From positions 124,001-188,000 of the forward strand of contig CAWIVH010000001.1 of NCBI GenBank assembly GCA_963839475.1: 64,000 bases of DNA, in the 5' to 3' direction. The notes under the pieces were generated by a model. That model was given only the letters and a program-made list of their open reading frames with translations, searched no databases and was not told the DNA's origin. The stretch comes from CAWIVH01 sp963839475. Its GTDB lineage: Bacteria > Acidobacteriota > UBA6911. Positions 8,005 to 17,286 of this stretch are shown here, one piece after another. Each line of letters begins with the position of its first letter. Within the stretch, counting starts at the first letter, position 1. The position numbers were made by a program, and so were the translations under genes.

Positions 8005-11000
8005 TCATTTCCGGGTAAATGAAAGCACGAGGGATCCTATTCGTTGGAAGCCGCCGCTGCTGAGATGCACGGTGGCGCCGTTGACCGCAGCGCCCCAATC
8101 CTGGGCCATCGTATATTCCAGGTACCAGTTCTTCTGGGATGCCTCGGCCCTCAAATCAAATCTTCCATCCACGATGGGCTGATAAACGTAATTCGTCCCG
8201 TCAAAAATCTCGTCCCTGACGGGCCGAATAATCCAGTCCATTTTGGTGTTATTCGGAAAGGACAAGGACCCCTGGCTGCTTCCGACTAAGGAGCATTTCA
8301 TGGAACCCGTTATGCGGATGGGGTCCTGGTTTGCCGCGGCATCGATCATCCAGTAGTGCGCATAGTCGGTGAATGTTGTCGCGGCATCGCGGACCTTTGT
8401 AATCGGCGCTGAGACCTCGGCCTTGAAAGCGCATTCGTAGCAGGTTGCCAGAAAGTAAGTTCTCGAGCCGCCCACATCTATCGTCAGATAGACTCTGTCC
8501 TTCCAGGAAAACACGGCGCCGGTCATAGCGAAGGTCTCGAGTTCTGTGCCGTCCAGAAACACCACGACAATTCTCATCCCGTTGAATGCCGGCCCTCCCT
8601 TGCCCAATTGGTCGGCCTGAAGATCCCCGGTGATATGTCCATCCGGCTGCACATTGCCCGACAGCCTGAAGGACCTGTCGCCCGATGAGTCCTTGATCAG
8701 GATTTCGCGGACCCTGAGCCCCGGCGCCTGGTCTCCGGGCCAGACAAGTTGCGCATCCACCGGCACCTTGTCGGTGTCGCCATAGGAACCGGACGCATTG
8801 GGTTGTGTAACGGTGATTGACGGACAGTTATAGATGCTGTTCCCGAAATCCATGGAAGTAAATGTTTGGGTAGCCGTACTCTTGCCAAGGGCGGCGGCTG
8901 TAAAAGTACTCCCCTTGGGAGCGCCAAAATACTCTTCATGATCGACGTCGCCCAGGCTAACCCTTGTGGCACTTGTACCGGCATATCCTCCCGTCATGCT
9001 GACGATCGGAACGGCGCCGTCAGAATCACCACGTTCGGCGCCCAGATATGGATCTGTGGGAAGAAAGGTCATCCACCGGTTCAGAGTCGCTCCCTTTCCC
9101 AGCTCGCTGGTTAGCTTCCCCAATCTCTCCCAGGCATCCTTGTCGCCGGCGAAGGGCTTCAAACCCTTATTCGTGAGGCCGTACAAAAACGTGTACCGGT
9201 CCCAAAGCTGGTCAGCCGAGATCAGTTGCGCCACATTTTCATTGTATAAAAAGGTGCCGAAAATGAGACTGTTGACCGGATCGGATCCGCCCCCGCTAAA
9301 GAAGGTATCCAGGTTGAGAGGATGGATCCCCCGGCCGGGGATGCCCCACCGCAGGTCTCGAATTCCAGGAGTCATGAGAATGCTGGACTCAGCTTGGGCG
9401 CGTAGCTGTCTCCGAACATACCAGTTCAGCCAGCTGGTAGTACCGTAGGTGTCCGACGTAATCGCAAATCGCAACGTGTAGAGTGAAGCTCCCGCATGAG
9501 GCGATCCCCACGACACAAAGCGCCTAAGATTGTCGACCAGCTTGGAATCAAACTGCTGGAATCCGGCGCGAGAGACCAGCCCCCCCATGGAGTGCGACAC
9601 GACGAAGAGATTGAACTTGAGGCCGTTGGTCAGCTGCGGTGCGAGCTCCTGCTGGAGAAGGGCGGCAAGCTGCCGGTCCTGTTCGCCGAAGATGGCCCTG
9701 TAGCTTGGGTAGATGAATTCATAGAAGACCGTAGCGCAATTCTTCGATCGATGGGACGTGTTGTAGGTGTCGTAGAAGTTCGTCCAAACATCTCGTTTGT
9801 ACTGGAAGTACCAGGGCCGCTCAACCTCAGCCTGGTAAATCCCGCCTTTCTCAACCTCGTTGTGCCCGTGCACCAGGACAATCACGTTTTGTACAGGTTT
9901 CTTCTTTTGAACCTGCTGTTCGGCGGGGCTGAGAGACTCCCATGGTTTGCGCTTTGCCGGCACGCTGCCGTCGGGAACCATCCGCACCAGCATCGACTCC
10001 CGGTTGTAATTCAGGCCGCTTTGAACCGTCACGGGGGTGTATTTGATCGATTTGGGGTAAGCAGCAGGGGCTTGGGGCGATCCCACTAGCCCACCGGGAT
10101 CGGAGATTGAACCGTCAAACAAATCGTCCGGCAGCCAGGGATCCTTGAAGACGAGATTCCCGGCAGTGTCGCGCCTTGCCGTCAGCAGGTTTCTGACCTC
10201 AGCACCGGTGACGGGATCCGGTCCGGTTCTCACGATCTGGATGCTTCCGGTATCGATGCTACCCACCTCTTTTGCGGGGATGGTCAGCACCGGAGAGTAC
10301 TCACCCCAATTGAAGGAATCCAGCGCGCCATGCGAAATGGCATCGATTTGGAGCACTCGCATGCTTCCTGTTCGCGAAAGCTGCGAGCTCCCCACATTGA
10401 CAGTGTTACTTTCTTTCTTCAGGCTCAGGGTGATTGAGTTAGATCCGGTAAGGTCGGATAGGGCGACGCTTGTACCGTCGGAAAGGCTGGCAGTCTTGGA
10501 AGAAGCTGTCAGAGTGACCGGCCCTTTGGTTTCGGAAGTCGTCGTGGCTGGTACCAGAGACTGCACGGTGTATCGGTCACTGGCTTCCGTTCTGAGAGCG
10601 ACCGGCAGCGAAGTCAGCGACGCCCCGCGGGTGCGCAGCGTCAGGGCGTTTAGAGTTTTTCCGGCAGAGCTTTCAATCTCGATCCATCCTTCGAAATAGC
10701 GGCGCTGGATGTCGGGCACTTCGCTGAAAAAGCCCGAGGTGAACATAGCGGTGTGCCGCTTGGCGCCCAGTGTAAGGGTCTTTTCTGACAGGATAACACC
10801 CGAGCCCCCGGCACCTTCCTGTCTTATGAGCCTCAACTTGAAGTCCTGCGAGGCGTCGGCCGGGTTGTTGAGTGCGAAGGCTGTGTCGATATCATCTTTG
10901 ACCTGGCCGTAGATCGTGGCTCTTGAAGTCAGTGGTGAATCCGGAACGCCGACTTGTTCCACGAATGCGCCCGAGCTTGCGTTCGAACTGGTGAAGAGTG

Positions 11001-12096
11001 CGCAGCCCGCAAGCTGGATGTCGCTTTTCACCGATGCCCATCCGGTGGCGGCGGGATTTGATCCACCGTCGCTCACGAGTTCCAAGGCTCCTCTTGCCGG
11101 TATTGTCGTTGTCAGAGTGGAGCGGCGGTTTCCGCCGATATTCAACGAAAGCGGGGTGCCTGTGTCGGCGGTGAATTCAATGGAGGCCGTGGCGGGGCGC
11201 GCCGAATTGTTGAGCAAAATAAAAGACGTCTGATACTTCAGGGTGCCAAACAGACCATCGGCAATGCGGGAGAAAAGCAGGGTTCCAGAACTACTCGTAT
11301 TTGAAACCAGCGGAGCCGAAGGCAGCGAGGTGAGGCCTGTGCCGCGGCTGCGCAGGGTCGTGACTGCGATGTCGAGGTCCGGGCTCTTGATGACCAGAAC
11401 GCCGGAAAAAGAGCTCAGCCCCTTTTCCGCAAATGTCTGGGTGACAAACTCTGCCCGCTGTCCCCTTGGATTCAGCTGAATCCCGGTTTTGGTGGCTATG
11501 ACGCTGCCGTCCAGGCTGCGCAGTTCAAAGGTCAGTGAAGCAACTGTCGTGGGACTCGGATTGCAGACAGCATAGGACGTGTAGCGGTTTTGGTCCGAGT
11601 CGACATAAAGCATAAGTTCCCTGCCCCGAACCGAATCTCCGATGCCCACCTCCGTTTGGAAGTTCCCCGCGGAGTCGAAAACCACGAAACTGCCCGAACC
11701 CGACAGCGGAATGTCGGATGTCACCTCAATCCAGCCGACGGACACTGGTCCAAGCCCGTCGGTTTCCAGACGATAGGTGGCGCCGGGCGGAAGCGTGAAT
11801 GCAAAACTGCTTGCGCGACCTTTGTTGGTGTTGACGGTCATGGCACTGCCGTCCTGCTTGTAGAGATAAACCATCCCATGGGCCGAGGCGGCGGAATTGT
11901 TCAACAGGAAAATATTGCTTTGATACTTGACGCTTCCGAGCTGGCCGTTGACAGTGTGGGGAAAGGTGAGGGTATTGGCCGCTGCAGCTTGTCGGTTCGC
12001 GACCGGGTCCTGCAGGTTCTTGCCTGCATTAATAGCCGCTGCGGGATAGAAACATGAGAGCAATAGAATGATGATTGACGAGTAAAGACGGCTCAT
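8005..12096 (-). CDS. Large secreted lipase-like alpha/beta-hydrolase with repeated N-terminal domains
   Basis: The protein has about 1363 aa from the ATG at 12096, chosen because GGAGG stands 7 bases upstream and a signal peptide (MSRLYSSIIILLLSCFYPAAA) follows at once; a longer frame to 12144 lacks this. Two similar beta-rich domains of about 225 aa follow (each with xxKYQxxxxLLNNSA near its start and TxRxRGxxLTSLP at its end). A third, different beta region comes next, then an alpha/beta-hydrolase: oxyanion segment VIVLVHGHNE, nucleophile elbow VVSHSMGGLVSR (Ser about 836) and SWGSPHAGA. The C-terminal 350 aa are unassigned and include a CYEC pair. The fold resembles PGAP1/DUF676-type lipases. 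It is probably secreted or surface-anchored; the substrate is unknown. Confidence 0.85.
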   Translation of the reverse strand: MSRLYSSIIILLLSCFYPAAAINAGKNLQDPVANRQAAAANTLTFPHTVNGQLGSVKYQSNIFLLNNSAASAHGMVYLYKQDGSAMTVNTNKGRASSFAFTLPPGATYRLETDGLGPVSVGWIEVTSDIPLSGSGSFVVFDSAGNFQTEVGIGDSVRGRELMLYVDSDQNRYTSYAVCNPSPTTVASLTFELRSLDGSVIATKTGIQLNPRGQRAEFVTQTFAEKGLSSFSGVLVIKSPDLDIAVTTLRSRGTGLTSLPSAPLVSNTSSSGTLLFSRIADGLFGTLKYQTSFILLNNSARPATASIEFTADTGTPLSLNIGGNRRSTLTTTIPARGALELVSDGGSNPAATGWASVKSDIQLAGCALFTSSNASSGAFVEQVGVPDSPLTSRATIYGQVKDDIDTAFALNNPADASQDFKLRLIRQEGAGGSGVILSEKTLTLGAKRHTAMFTSGFFSEVPDIQRRYFEGWIEIESSAGKTLNALTLRTRGASLTSLPVALRTEASDRYTVQSLVPATTTSETKGPVTLTASSKTASLSDGTSVALSDLTGSNSITLSLKKESNTVNVGSSQLSRTGSMRVLQIDAISHGALDSFNWGEYSPVLTIPAKEVGSIDTGSIQIVRTGPDPVTGAEVRNLLTARRDTAGNLVFKDPWLPDDLFDGSISDPGGLVGSPQAPAAYPKSIKYTPVTVQSGLNYNRESMLVRMVPDGSVPAKRKPWESLSPAEQQVQKKKPVQNVIVLVHGHNEVEKGGIYQAEVERPWYFQYKRDVWTNFYDTYNTSHRSKNCATVFYEFIYPSYRAIFGEQDRQLAALLQQELAPQLTNGLKFNLFVVSHSMGGLVSRAGFQQFDSKLVDNLRRFVSWGSPHAGASLYTLRFAITSDTYGTTSWLNWYVRRQLRAQAESSILMTPGIRDLRWGIPGRGIHPLNLDTFFSGGGSDPVNSLIFGTFLYNENVAQLISADQLWDRYTFLYGLTNKGLKPFAGDKDAWERLGKLTSELGKGATLNRWMTFLPTDPYLGAERGDSDGAVPIVSMTGGYAGTSATRVSLGDVDHEEYFGAPKGSTFTAAALGKSTATQTFTSMDFGNSIYNCPSITVTQPNASGSYGDTDKVPVDAQLVWPGDQAPGLRVREILIKDSSGDRSFRLSGNVQPDGHITGDLQADQLGKGGPAFNGMRIVVVFLDGTELETFAMTGAVFSWKDRVYLTIDVGGSRTYFLATCYECAFKAEVSAPITKVRDAATTFTDYAHYWMIDAAANQDPIRITGSMKCSLVGSSQGSLSFPNNTKMDWIIRPVRDEIFDGTNYVYQPIVDGRFDLRAEASQKNWYLEYTMAQDWGAAVNGATVHLSSGGFQRIGSLVLSFTRK

Positions 12097-12285
12097 GGGA
12101 ATGCCTCCAGTGATAACGTGAACGGCAAAGCTCTGCCGATGCACCTGCGAAATTCATATCGGCAAAAGCGGCGGCAGGGTTGCCTACAAACTGCAGCATC
12201 CGGAGAAAATCAACCGTTTCTATTCGACAGCGGTTGTGTCAAAGGACAACTTGTGCAGCGCCGTTTGGAAGGTGTATAAGCAACC

Positions 12286-13695
12286 ATGCAAACCCTGGTT
12301 CTTCTGCTGCTCAATACCGCTTTGTTTGCCGCTGCTGACGGCGTGCTGGCACGCGTCGCCTCTCACGGCGAACGTTTCGGCGTGGTCGCCCGTCAGATCT
12401 GGCAAACTCCCGAATTAGGATTCCACGAGACAAAGAGTTCGGCGCTGCTCCAACAGGAGCTTCGCGAGAACGGGTTTACGATTCAGACAGGCGTGGCAGG
12501 AATGCCAACCGCCTTTGCCGCCTCCTGGGGGAGTGGCGCGCCGGTTATCGTGATTCTGGGCGAGTTCGATGCTTTGCCGGCTCTGTCCCAAAAAGATGCT
12601 CCGATTCAGGAACCGGTCCAGGCCGGCGCTCCAGGCCACGGTTGCGGCCACAACCTCCTGGGCGCGGCTTCGGCTCTCGCGGCGGTTGCGATCAGGGAGG
12701 AGATGCAGGCGCGCGGTTTGAAAGGAACCATTCGCTATTACGGGACGCCGGCGGAAGAGGGTGGAGGGGGCAAAATCTACATGATTCATGGCGGATTCTT
12801 CCGCGATGTCGATGCCGCTCTCACCTGGCATCCCGGGGATGCAAACGCCGTCAACCTCAGTTCGAGCCTGGCGAACAACGGGGGTAAGTTTCGCTTTCAC
12901 GGGATCGCGTCGCACGCCGCGGCTGCGCCGGAGCGAGGCCGCTCGGCCCTCGACGGCCTGATGATCATGCTGAATGCCGTCGAACTGCTGCGCGAGCATG
13001 TACCGCAGGAGACGCGCATTCATTACGTCATTACCAACGGCGGCAGCGCCGTCAACGTGGTTCCAGCCTTTGCGGAAGCCTCGATCATCGCAAGAAGCCC
13101 GGACGCGACCATTCTGGACGGTGTCTGGAAGCGCATCGTGAAATGCGCGGAGGCGGGAGCGCTGGCTTCGGAGACGCGCATGGAGTTCGAGCAGGGCACC
13201 AATTATGCCAACACCCTCCCTAACGACTCGTTGGCGGAAGTGCTGTCACGCAGCATGCAGAAAGCCGGCGGCTACGAATATTCATCGGAAGAAAGGCAAT
13301 TCGCCCAGGAAATTCAGAAAAGCTTCGGGGGTTCCGGAAAGCGTCCTGGCCCGGAGAAGGTGATGACGGGAGTATCCGAAGGTGTCGGCTCAGCTTCCAC
13401 CGATGTGGGCGACGTGAGCTGGGTAGTCCCTACCGCGCAGTTTGTAGCGGCGACTTTCGTCCCAGGCACCGCGCCTCACACGTGGCAGGCCGCTGCGTGC
13501 GCCGGGACCAGCATCGGGCGTAAGGGCATGCTGGTGGCGGCGCGGACGCTTGCTCTTGCGGGAATGGACCTCTTCGAAAATCCAGCTGAACTGAAGGCTG
13601 CGCGCGATTCGTTCGAAAAGAGGCGGGCGGGCCGAACCTGGACGACACGCATTCCCCCGGAGGCAAAGCCGCCCTTGAATTATGTCGTGAAGTAA
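12286..13695 (+). CDS. Exported M20-family amidohydrolase (AbgB-like)
   Basis: A 469-aa metallo-amidohydrolase resembling the p-aminobenzoyl-glutamate hydrolase B subunit. Metal-binding motifs are in place: GEFDALPALS, GHGCGHN and PAEEGGGGK, followed by the small dimerisation domain (FRFHGIASHAA) and a C-terminal GTAPHTW segment. The first 18 residues (MQTLVLLLLNTALFAAAD) look like a signal peptide, so the enzyme would act in the periplasm, unlike the cytoplasmic E. coli protein. It is divergent from the lipase-like gene, with about 190 bases between. A TATAAG hexamer lies about a dozen bases before the ATG with a weak TTGTGC 18 bases upstream; a promoter that close would give an almost leaderless mRNA and is only a possibility. 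Confidence 0.88.
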   Translation: MQTLVLLLLNTALFAAADGVLARVASHGERFGVVARQIWQTPELGFHETKSSALLQQELRENGFTIQTGVAGMPTAFAASWGSGAPVIVILGEFDALPALSQKDAPIQEPVQAGAPGHGCGHNLLGAASALAAVAIREEMQARGLKGTIRYYGTPAEEGGGGKIYMIHGGFFRDVDAALTWHPGDANAVNLSSSLANNGGKFRFHGIASHAAAAPERGRSALDGLMIMLNAVELLREHVPQETRIHYVITNGGSAVNVVPAFAEASIIARSPDATILDGVWKRIVKCAEAGALASETRMEFEQGTNYANTLPNDSLAEVLSRSMQKAGGYEYSSEERQFAQEIQKSFGGSGKRPGPEKVMTGVSEGVGSASTDVGDVSWVVPTAQFVAATFVPGTAPHTWQAAACAGTSIGRKGMLVAARTLALAGMDLFENPAELKAARDSFEKRRAGRTWTTRIPPEAKPPLNYVVK

Positions 13696-13801
13696 GCTCC
13701 GAATATCAGCCGGGCGTGCAACCAGCGCCGGTTACTCTGAAATGGATGCTTGAACCGTTCCATTTGTCTTCCTGAACATTTCGTGTGCCCGGCTTGGCAG
13801 C

Positions 13802-14389
13802 CTACGATCCGGCAGGGACCTGTTTCCCGGTAAGCTCGGCCATTAGCCAGGCCCTTGCCATCCTCCAGTCCCGCTTCACGGTGTCCACCGAGACCTCAAG
13901 CACCTCCGCCGTTTCCTCGATGCTCAATCCGCCAAAGTAACGCAATTCGACCACGCGGCTTTTGCGGCTGTCGATCTCGGCAAGTGATAGGAGGGCCTCG
14001 TCCAGGGCGAGCATTTCAATACCCCGCGTCTGCGCCACAAGAGGTGTTTCATCCAGGGAGACGTGGAGCGCATTTCCTCCGCGCTTGGCGAATCCCCGCC
14101 GGCGCGCGTGGTCGACCAGGATGCGCCGCATGATCTGGGCGCACAGAGCCAGAAAATGGGCTCGGTTTTCACAGGGAATCCCCCCGGCCCGCACCAGCTT
14201 GAGATACGCTTCGTTGACAAGGTCGGCTGATTCCAGGCTCCCGCCCGCGCGTCGGCGCTCGAGGTTCTGGTGCGCAATCCGTCGCATCTCCGGATACACA
14301 AGATCTGTCAGCCGGTCCAACGCGGCCGTATCGCCGCTCTTCCAGGCAGCGAGCATTGTGGTGATACCCTGCATGTCCCAGTTTGCCAT
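13802..14389 (-). CDS. ECF-type RNA polymerase sigma factor (TIGR02999-like)
   Basis: A 195-aa sigma factor. Region 2 is visible as YPEMRRIAHQNLERRR...LVNEAYLKLV and region 4 as LRYFGGLSIEETAEVLEVSVDTVKRDWRMARAWL, a helix-turn-helix. The sub-family with this spacing is abundant in Acidobacteria and Planctomycetes and is often found near Ser/Thr kinases; a kinase gene lies about 1-4 kb away here. No anti-sigma factor gene is adjacent, so control may go through phosphorylation, which is an inference. Divergent promoter space (14390-14601) separates it from the small secreted protein. Confidence 0.92.
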   Translation of the reverse strand: MANWDMQGITTMLAAWKSGDTAALDRLTDLVYPEMRRIAHQNLERRRAGGSLESADLVNEAYLKLVRAGGIPCENRAHFLALCAQIMRRILVDHARRRGFAKRGGNALHVSLDETPLVAQTRGIEMLALDEALLSLAEIDSRKSRVVELRYFGGLSIEETAEVLEVSVDTVKRDWRMARAWLMAELTGKQVPAGS

Positions 14390-14601
14390 TCCCCTGCAAT
14401 TTTATCGCAATGAACCTCTCCTGTTAACCATTCTTGCGCCCGTTCACGGAATAACAGTAGAAGAAGTTTCAAAAGGACGAAACTTCAGGGATCGCCGGAA
14501 TTCACGGTAATGCCTGGGACTCCGGCCTGCAAGCCAAGCAAAGGCTCAAGCAGGGAAGAGTGCGGAGAACCCCCAAAAAAATTCGAGACAGGAGAACACC
14601 C

Positions 14602-15111
14602 ATGAAACGAAACATCATATGGACAATGTTTTTCGGCGCCATGCTCTTGCTGAGCCTGGCGGCAACAGCGATGGAGCAAGATGGTTGCACCTGCTCAAAC
14701 AACGATATCGCAGGCGAGTGGGGCACCATTATGACGGGAACGATCATCCTTCCGACTGGCGCGGTTCCCTTCGCCGCCGTCAACAAAGCCACCTACGATT
14801 TTGCGGGCAATTACTGGGGGACGCAGACCCGCAGCAATAACGGCACAGTCAGCCGTGTCACTTTCCGAGGAACGTATACACTGAACTCTGACTGCACGGG
14901 TTCAAAAACCACCAAAAGCTACGACCCGTCAGGGAACTTGCTTAACACGGTGACTCAGGATTTTGTGCTGATGAATGGCGGGAACGAGCTTTTCGAGACT
15001 TTTACGTCCAACACACTACCCAGCGGCACGACCATCCCATCAGTCATAACCGGGCACTCCAAAAGGCTGTTCCCAGATGGGGAGTTTTGTAAGTATCAAA
15101 TATATAAGTAG
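14602..15111 (+). CDS. Small secreted protein of unknown function
   Basis: About 169 aa from the ATG at 14602, chosen because CAGGAGAA lies 6-8 bases upstream and a signal peptide follows (MKRNIIWTMFFGAMLLLSLAATA). The mature part is beta-rich with a Cys pair near the N-terminus (DGCTCSN), repeated aromatic/Gly strands (YDFAGNYWGTQTRSNNGTVS, and a FRGTYTL strand) and one more Cys in NSDCTGS. This pattern recalls small calycin-like secreted proteins of Acidobacteria, but the family is not named here. No neighbour defines its role. Confidence 0.7.
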   Translation: MKRNIIWTMFFGAMLLLSLAATAMEQDGCTCSNNDIAGEWGTIMTGTIILPTGAVPFAAVNKATYDFAGNYWGTQTRSNNGTVSRVTFRGTYTLNSDCTGSKTTKSYDPSGNLLNTVTQDFVLMNGGNELFETFTSNTLPSGTTIPSVITGHSKRLFPDGEFCKYQIYK

Positions 15112-15168
15112 AACAGCCCTGTCAGTGGGCGTGCGTCGGGAGGTGCGTCGGGGACAGCCTTGGATCCG
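15112..15168. repeat. REP-like sequence fragment with a 10-bp direct repeat
   Basis: GTGCGTCGGG occurs at 15131-15140 and again at 15143-15152, followed by GGACAGCC. The GTCGGGGACAG wording resembles ends of REP elements moved by Y1-type transposases, from memory only. The segment lies between the convergent ends of the secreted-protein gene and the hydrolase gene, a usual place for such elements. Confidence 0.35.
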
Positions 15169-17286
15169 CTATTTCACCGGCCCAAGATATCGGTCGAGCC
15201 AGTCGAGACACTCGCGAACTGCGTCCGGACGCGGAAAGGCGCCGTGCCCACCCTCGTAGATCACATGCTTTTTGTCGCTGCCCGGCGCACCGAGGAAGTG
15301 AAAGAGCGGGCGCTGCGAAGACTCCAGCGGAAAAGTGGTATCGTACCGTCCGTTCAACATAAGCACCGGAATGGTCACGTGCGCGGCGAAATTGAACGGG
15401 TCGGCCTCCGGGAGAGCCTGGATTACAGGAGGAAAACCTCCGGACGCCAGAATGGCCACCTTGATTCGCCTCTCGACGGCCGGCAGGAGCGCCCCATAAA
15501 TCCCGCCCATGCTGTCGCCAAAGTAGGACAACTTCGTGCTGTCGATGTCCTTTCGCGTCTCGAGGTAGTCGATCGATCGGCTCAGGTCCTTAGCCCATGC
15601 CATCAGGTGGTCACGACTCAGGGCAGGCGGACTGGTGTAGGGCGAAAATCCATCCCGCCGTTCATACATGCCCCTGTAAATCGGGAAGATCAGCGCCCGC
15701 CCGCTTTTCATAAGGAAGCCACGGGTCTCATCGACGGTCGACAAATCGAGCTTGTCGTCAAAAAAAGCGAACACGCCCGGAAAATACACAACCGTCTGGA
15801 ACGGCGGGGACGCGTTTTTCGGCAGAAAGAGATGCGCGGTCACGCGCTCGCGGTCATATGCCGCATCGAAGGTCACCTTTTCGCGTGACGAGCTATCCAT
15901 TGGCGCCGTTCCCTCCACCCTCGCGTTCAGATCCCCTTTGTCGTAAGCGAACAGGGCGGTATAGGCTTTGAAGATTTCATCTGCGACCGGCTTCTCCTTC
16001 CAGAAGTCGCGAACGGTCACCTCTATGCGCGCCACCGCGGCGGCCGAGGATGGCGAATCGAGCTTGACGCAGCGAAAACCGAAGTTCGCCCGGCGCTCCC
16101 ATGGTGATTGCGCATCTGTGTGGTTGAACATGTAGTTCGGCTCGCCAAACCCTCCGCCCAGGATCAGCCTTTTGGCATCCCTGGTCTCATTCAAGCACCA
16201 TTCCTTCACGTTGCCGGCCATGTCCGTTGTGCCGAATCCGCTCAAGGCGAGCATGCTGCCAACCGGGCGGGTTCCTTCTTGTCCGAAGTTGCTTCCGGCG
16301 GTGATCAGAGGTGTGTAACCCGGCGATTGCGATGCGCGTGTCCAGTGGTACGCTGTGGGGAGGTTCTTCCCTGCAAACTCCGCATACGCCGCCGCCTCAT
16401 ACCAGCTCACTCCAGCCACCGGATAATTCTCGTGCCCCTTCGCGTAATCGCCCGCCTCCCACACCGCGGGACCTGGGCGCCCTGTCGCATCGTGAAAAAG
16501 AGCGACTGCCTCTTCCCATGGAACGGTCCGCCCGTCTTTCACGAAGGACCTCTTCCAGAACTCGCGCTTCCGGTATCCCCCCGCGTCGACAAACTTCTTG
16601 TAGGCCTCGTTGGTGACCTCATGCCGGTCGATTAGAAAATCGTTGACCTTGGCAGCGGGCGCTTGTGCGAGGGGGTACCCGAGGCCAATCGTCCCTCCCG
16701 GGACGACAACCATCCCGGGTGGAACCGCCCCCTCCGGGCGAAGCTTTAAGGCCATACTTAAATTGGGGGCGGTTAGAAACGTCATATTGACATTGGGACC
16801 GGAAGGAAAACCGGGTGGAGGCGTGCCAAGGGGCTCGGCTATAAAAAATGCTGAGACAAATCCGGGCTTGACGAGCCTCCAAACGTAAGCGTTCCGAGGC
16901 AGGCGAATCTTCAGGAGCGGTGTCTTTCCCAGCGTCTCCCACGCATTCGGATCTCCGCGATAGGGCCGGACCGAAACCACCGCCTCGGAAGGCTCGCTGG
17001 TAACAGACACCTCACCCGTCGAGCGCATCCAGAGCCTTTCGAGCATCGGATCCTTTGGCAGCGCTGCGCGGGCTTCCTGCGTCAGAGCCGCAGCTTTGAC
17101 ATACTCTCCCGCATCGATCAGCCGCGTGATCTCGGGCAGCGCGGTTTGAAGCGCCCACCGCTCGCGTGACATCCCGCGCCAGAGCCACCCCGCAATAATT
17201 CCTGCCAGAATGACCGCGGCCCCAACACCGATCCACGCATTCCTCGCGAGGCTCACTCGCTGTGCGGGCGCCAGCGAGGTTTCCAA
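15169..17286 (-). CDS. SUMF1 plus dienelactone-hydrolase-like half of a frameshifted receptor kinase
   Basis: This is the C-terminal 700 aa of the protein that begins as a kinase at 18328. In order: a membrane span (AWIGVGAAVILAGIIAGWLW near residue 16-35 of this frame), a short beta domain (VTSEPSEAVVSVRPYRG, PEGA-like), a formylglycine-generating-enzyme/SUMF1 domain (VPGGTIGLGYP, FLIDRHEVTNEAYKKF, NYPVAGVSWYEAAAYAEF, DMAGNVKEWC, NFGFRCVK) and a C-terminal alpha/beta-hydrolase (nucleophile GDSMGG, acid NGRYDTTFP, His GGHGAF). The frame is open upstream to 17403 and joins the kinase there. The extracytoplasmic SUMF1 and hydrolase parts presumably act in the periplasm. Similar fusions are known in Solibacter-like genomes. 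Confidence 0.85.
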   Translation of the reverse strand: METSLAPAQRVSLARNAWIGVGAAVILAGIIAGWLWRGMSRERWALQTALPEITRLIDAGEYVKAAALTQEARAALPKDPMLERLWMRSTGEVSVTSEPSEAVVSVRPYRGDPNAWETLGKTPLLKIRLPRNAYVWRLVKPGFVSAFFIAEPLGTPPPGFPSGPNVNMTFLTAPNLSMALKLRPEGAVPPGMVVVPGGTIGLGYPLAQAPAAKVNDFLIDRHEVTNEAYKKFVDAGGYRKREFWKRSFVKDGRTVPWEEAVALFHDATGRPGPAVWEAGDYAKGHENYPVAGVSWYEAAAYAEFAGKNLPTAYHWTRASQSPGYTPLITAGSNFGQEGTRPVGSMLALSGFGTTDMAGNVKEWCLNETRDAKRLILGGGFGEPNYMFNHTDAQSPWERRANFGFRCVKLDSPSSAAAVARIEVTVRDFWKEKPVADEIFKAYTALFAYDKGDLNARVEGTAPMDSSSREKVTFDAAYDRERVTAHLFLPKNASPPFQTVVYFPGVFAFFDDKLDLSTVDETRGFLMKSGRALIFPIYRGMYERRDGFSPYTSPPALSRDHLMAWAKDLSRSIDYLETRKDIDSTKLSYFGDSMGGIYGALLPAVERRIKVAILASGGFPPVIQALPEADPFNFAAHVTIPVLMLNGRYDTTFPLESSQRPLFHFLGAPGSDKKHVIYEGGHGAFPRPDAVRECLDWLDRYLGPVK

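Noticed and set aside
9496..10089. 197-codon plus-strand frame inside the lipase-like gene
   Set aside because: Antisense of the hydrolase domain with its conserved nucleophile elbow.
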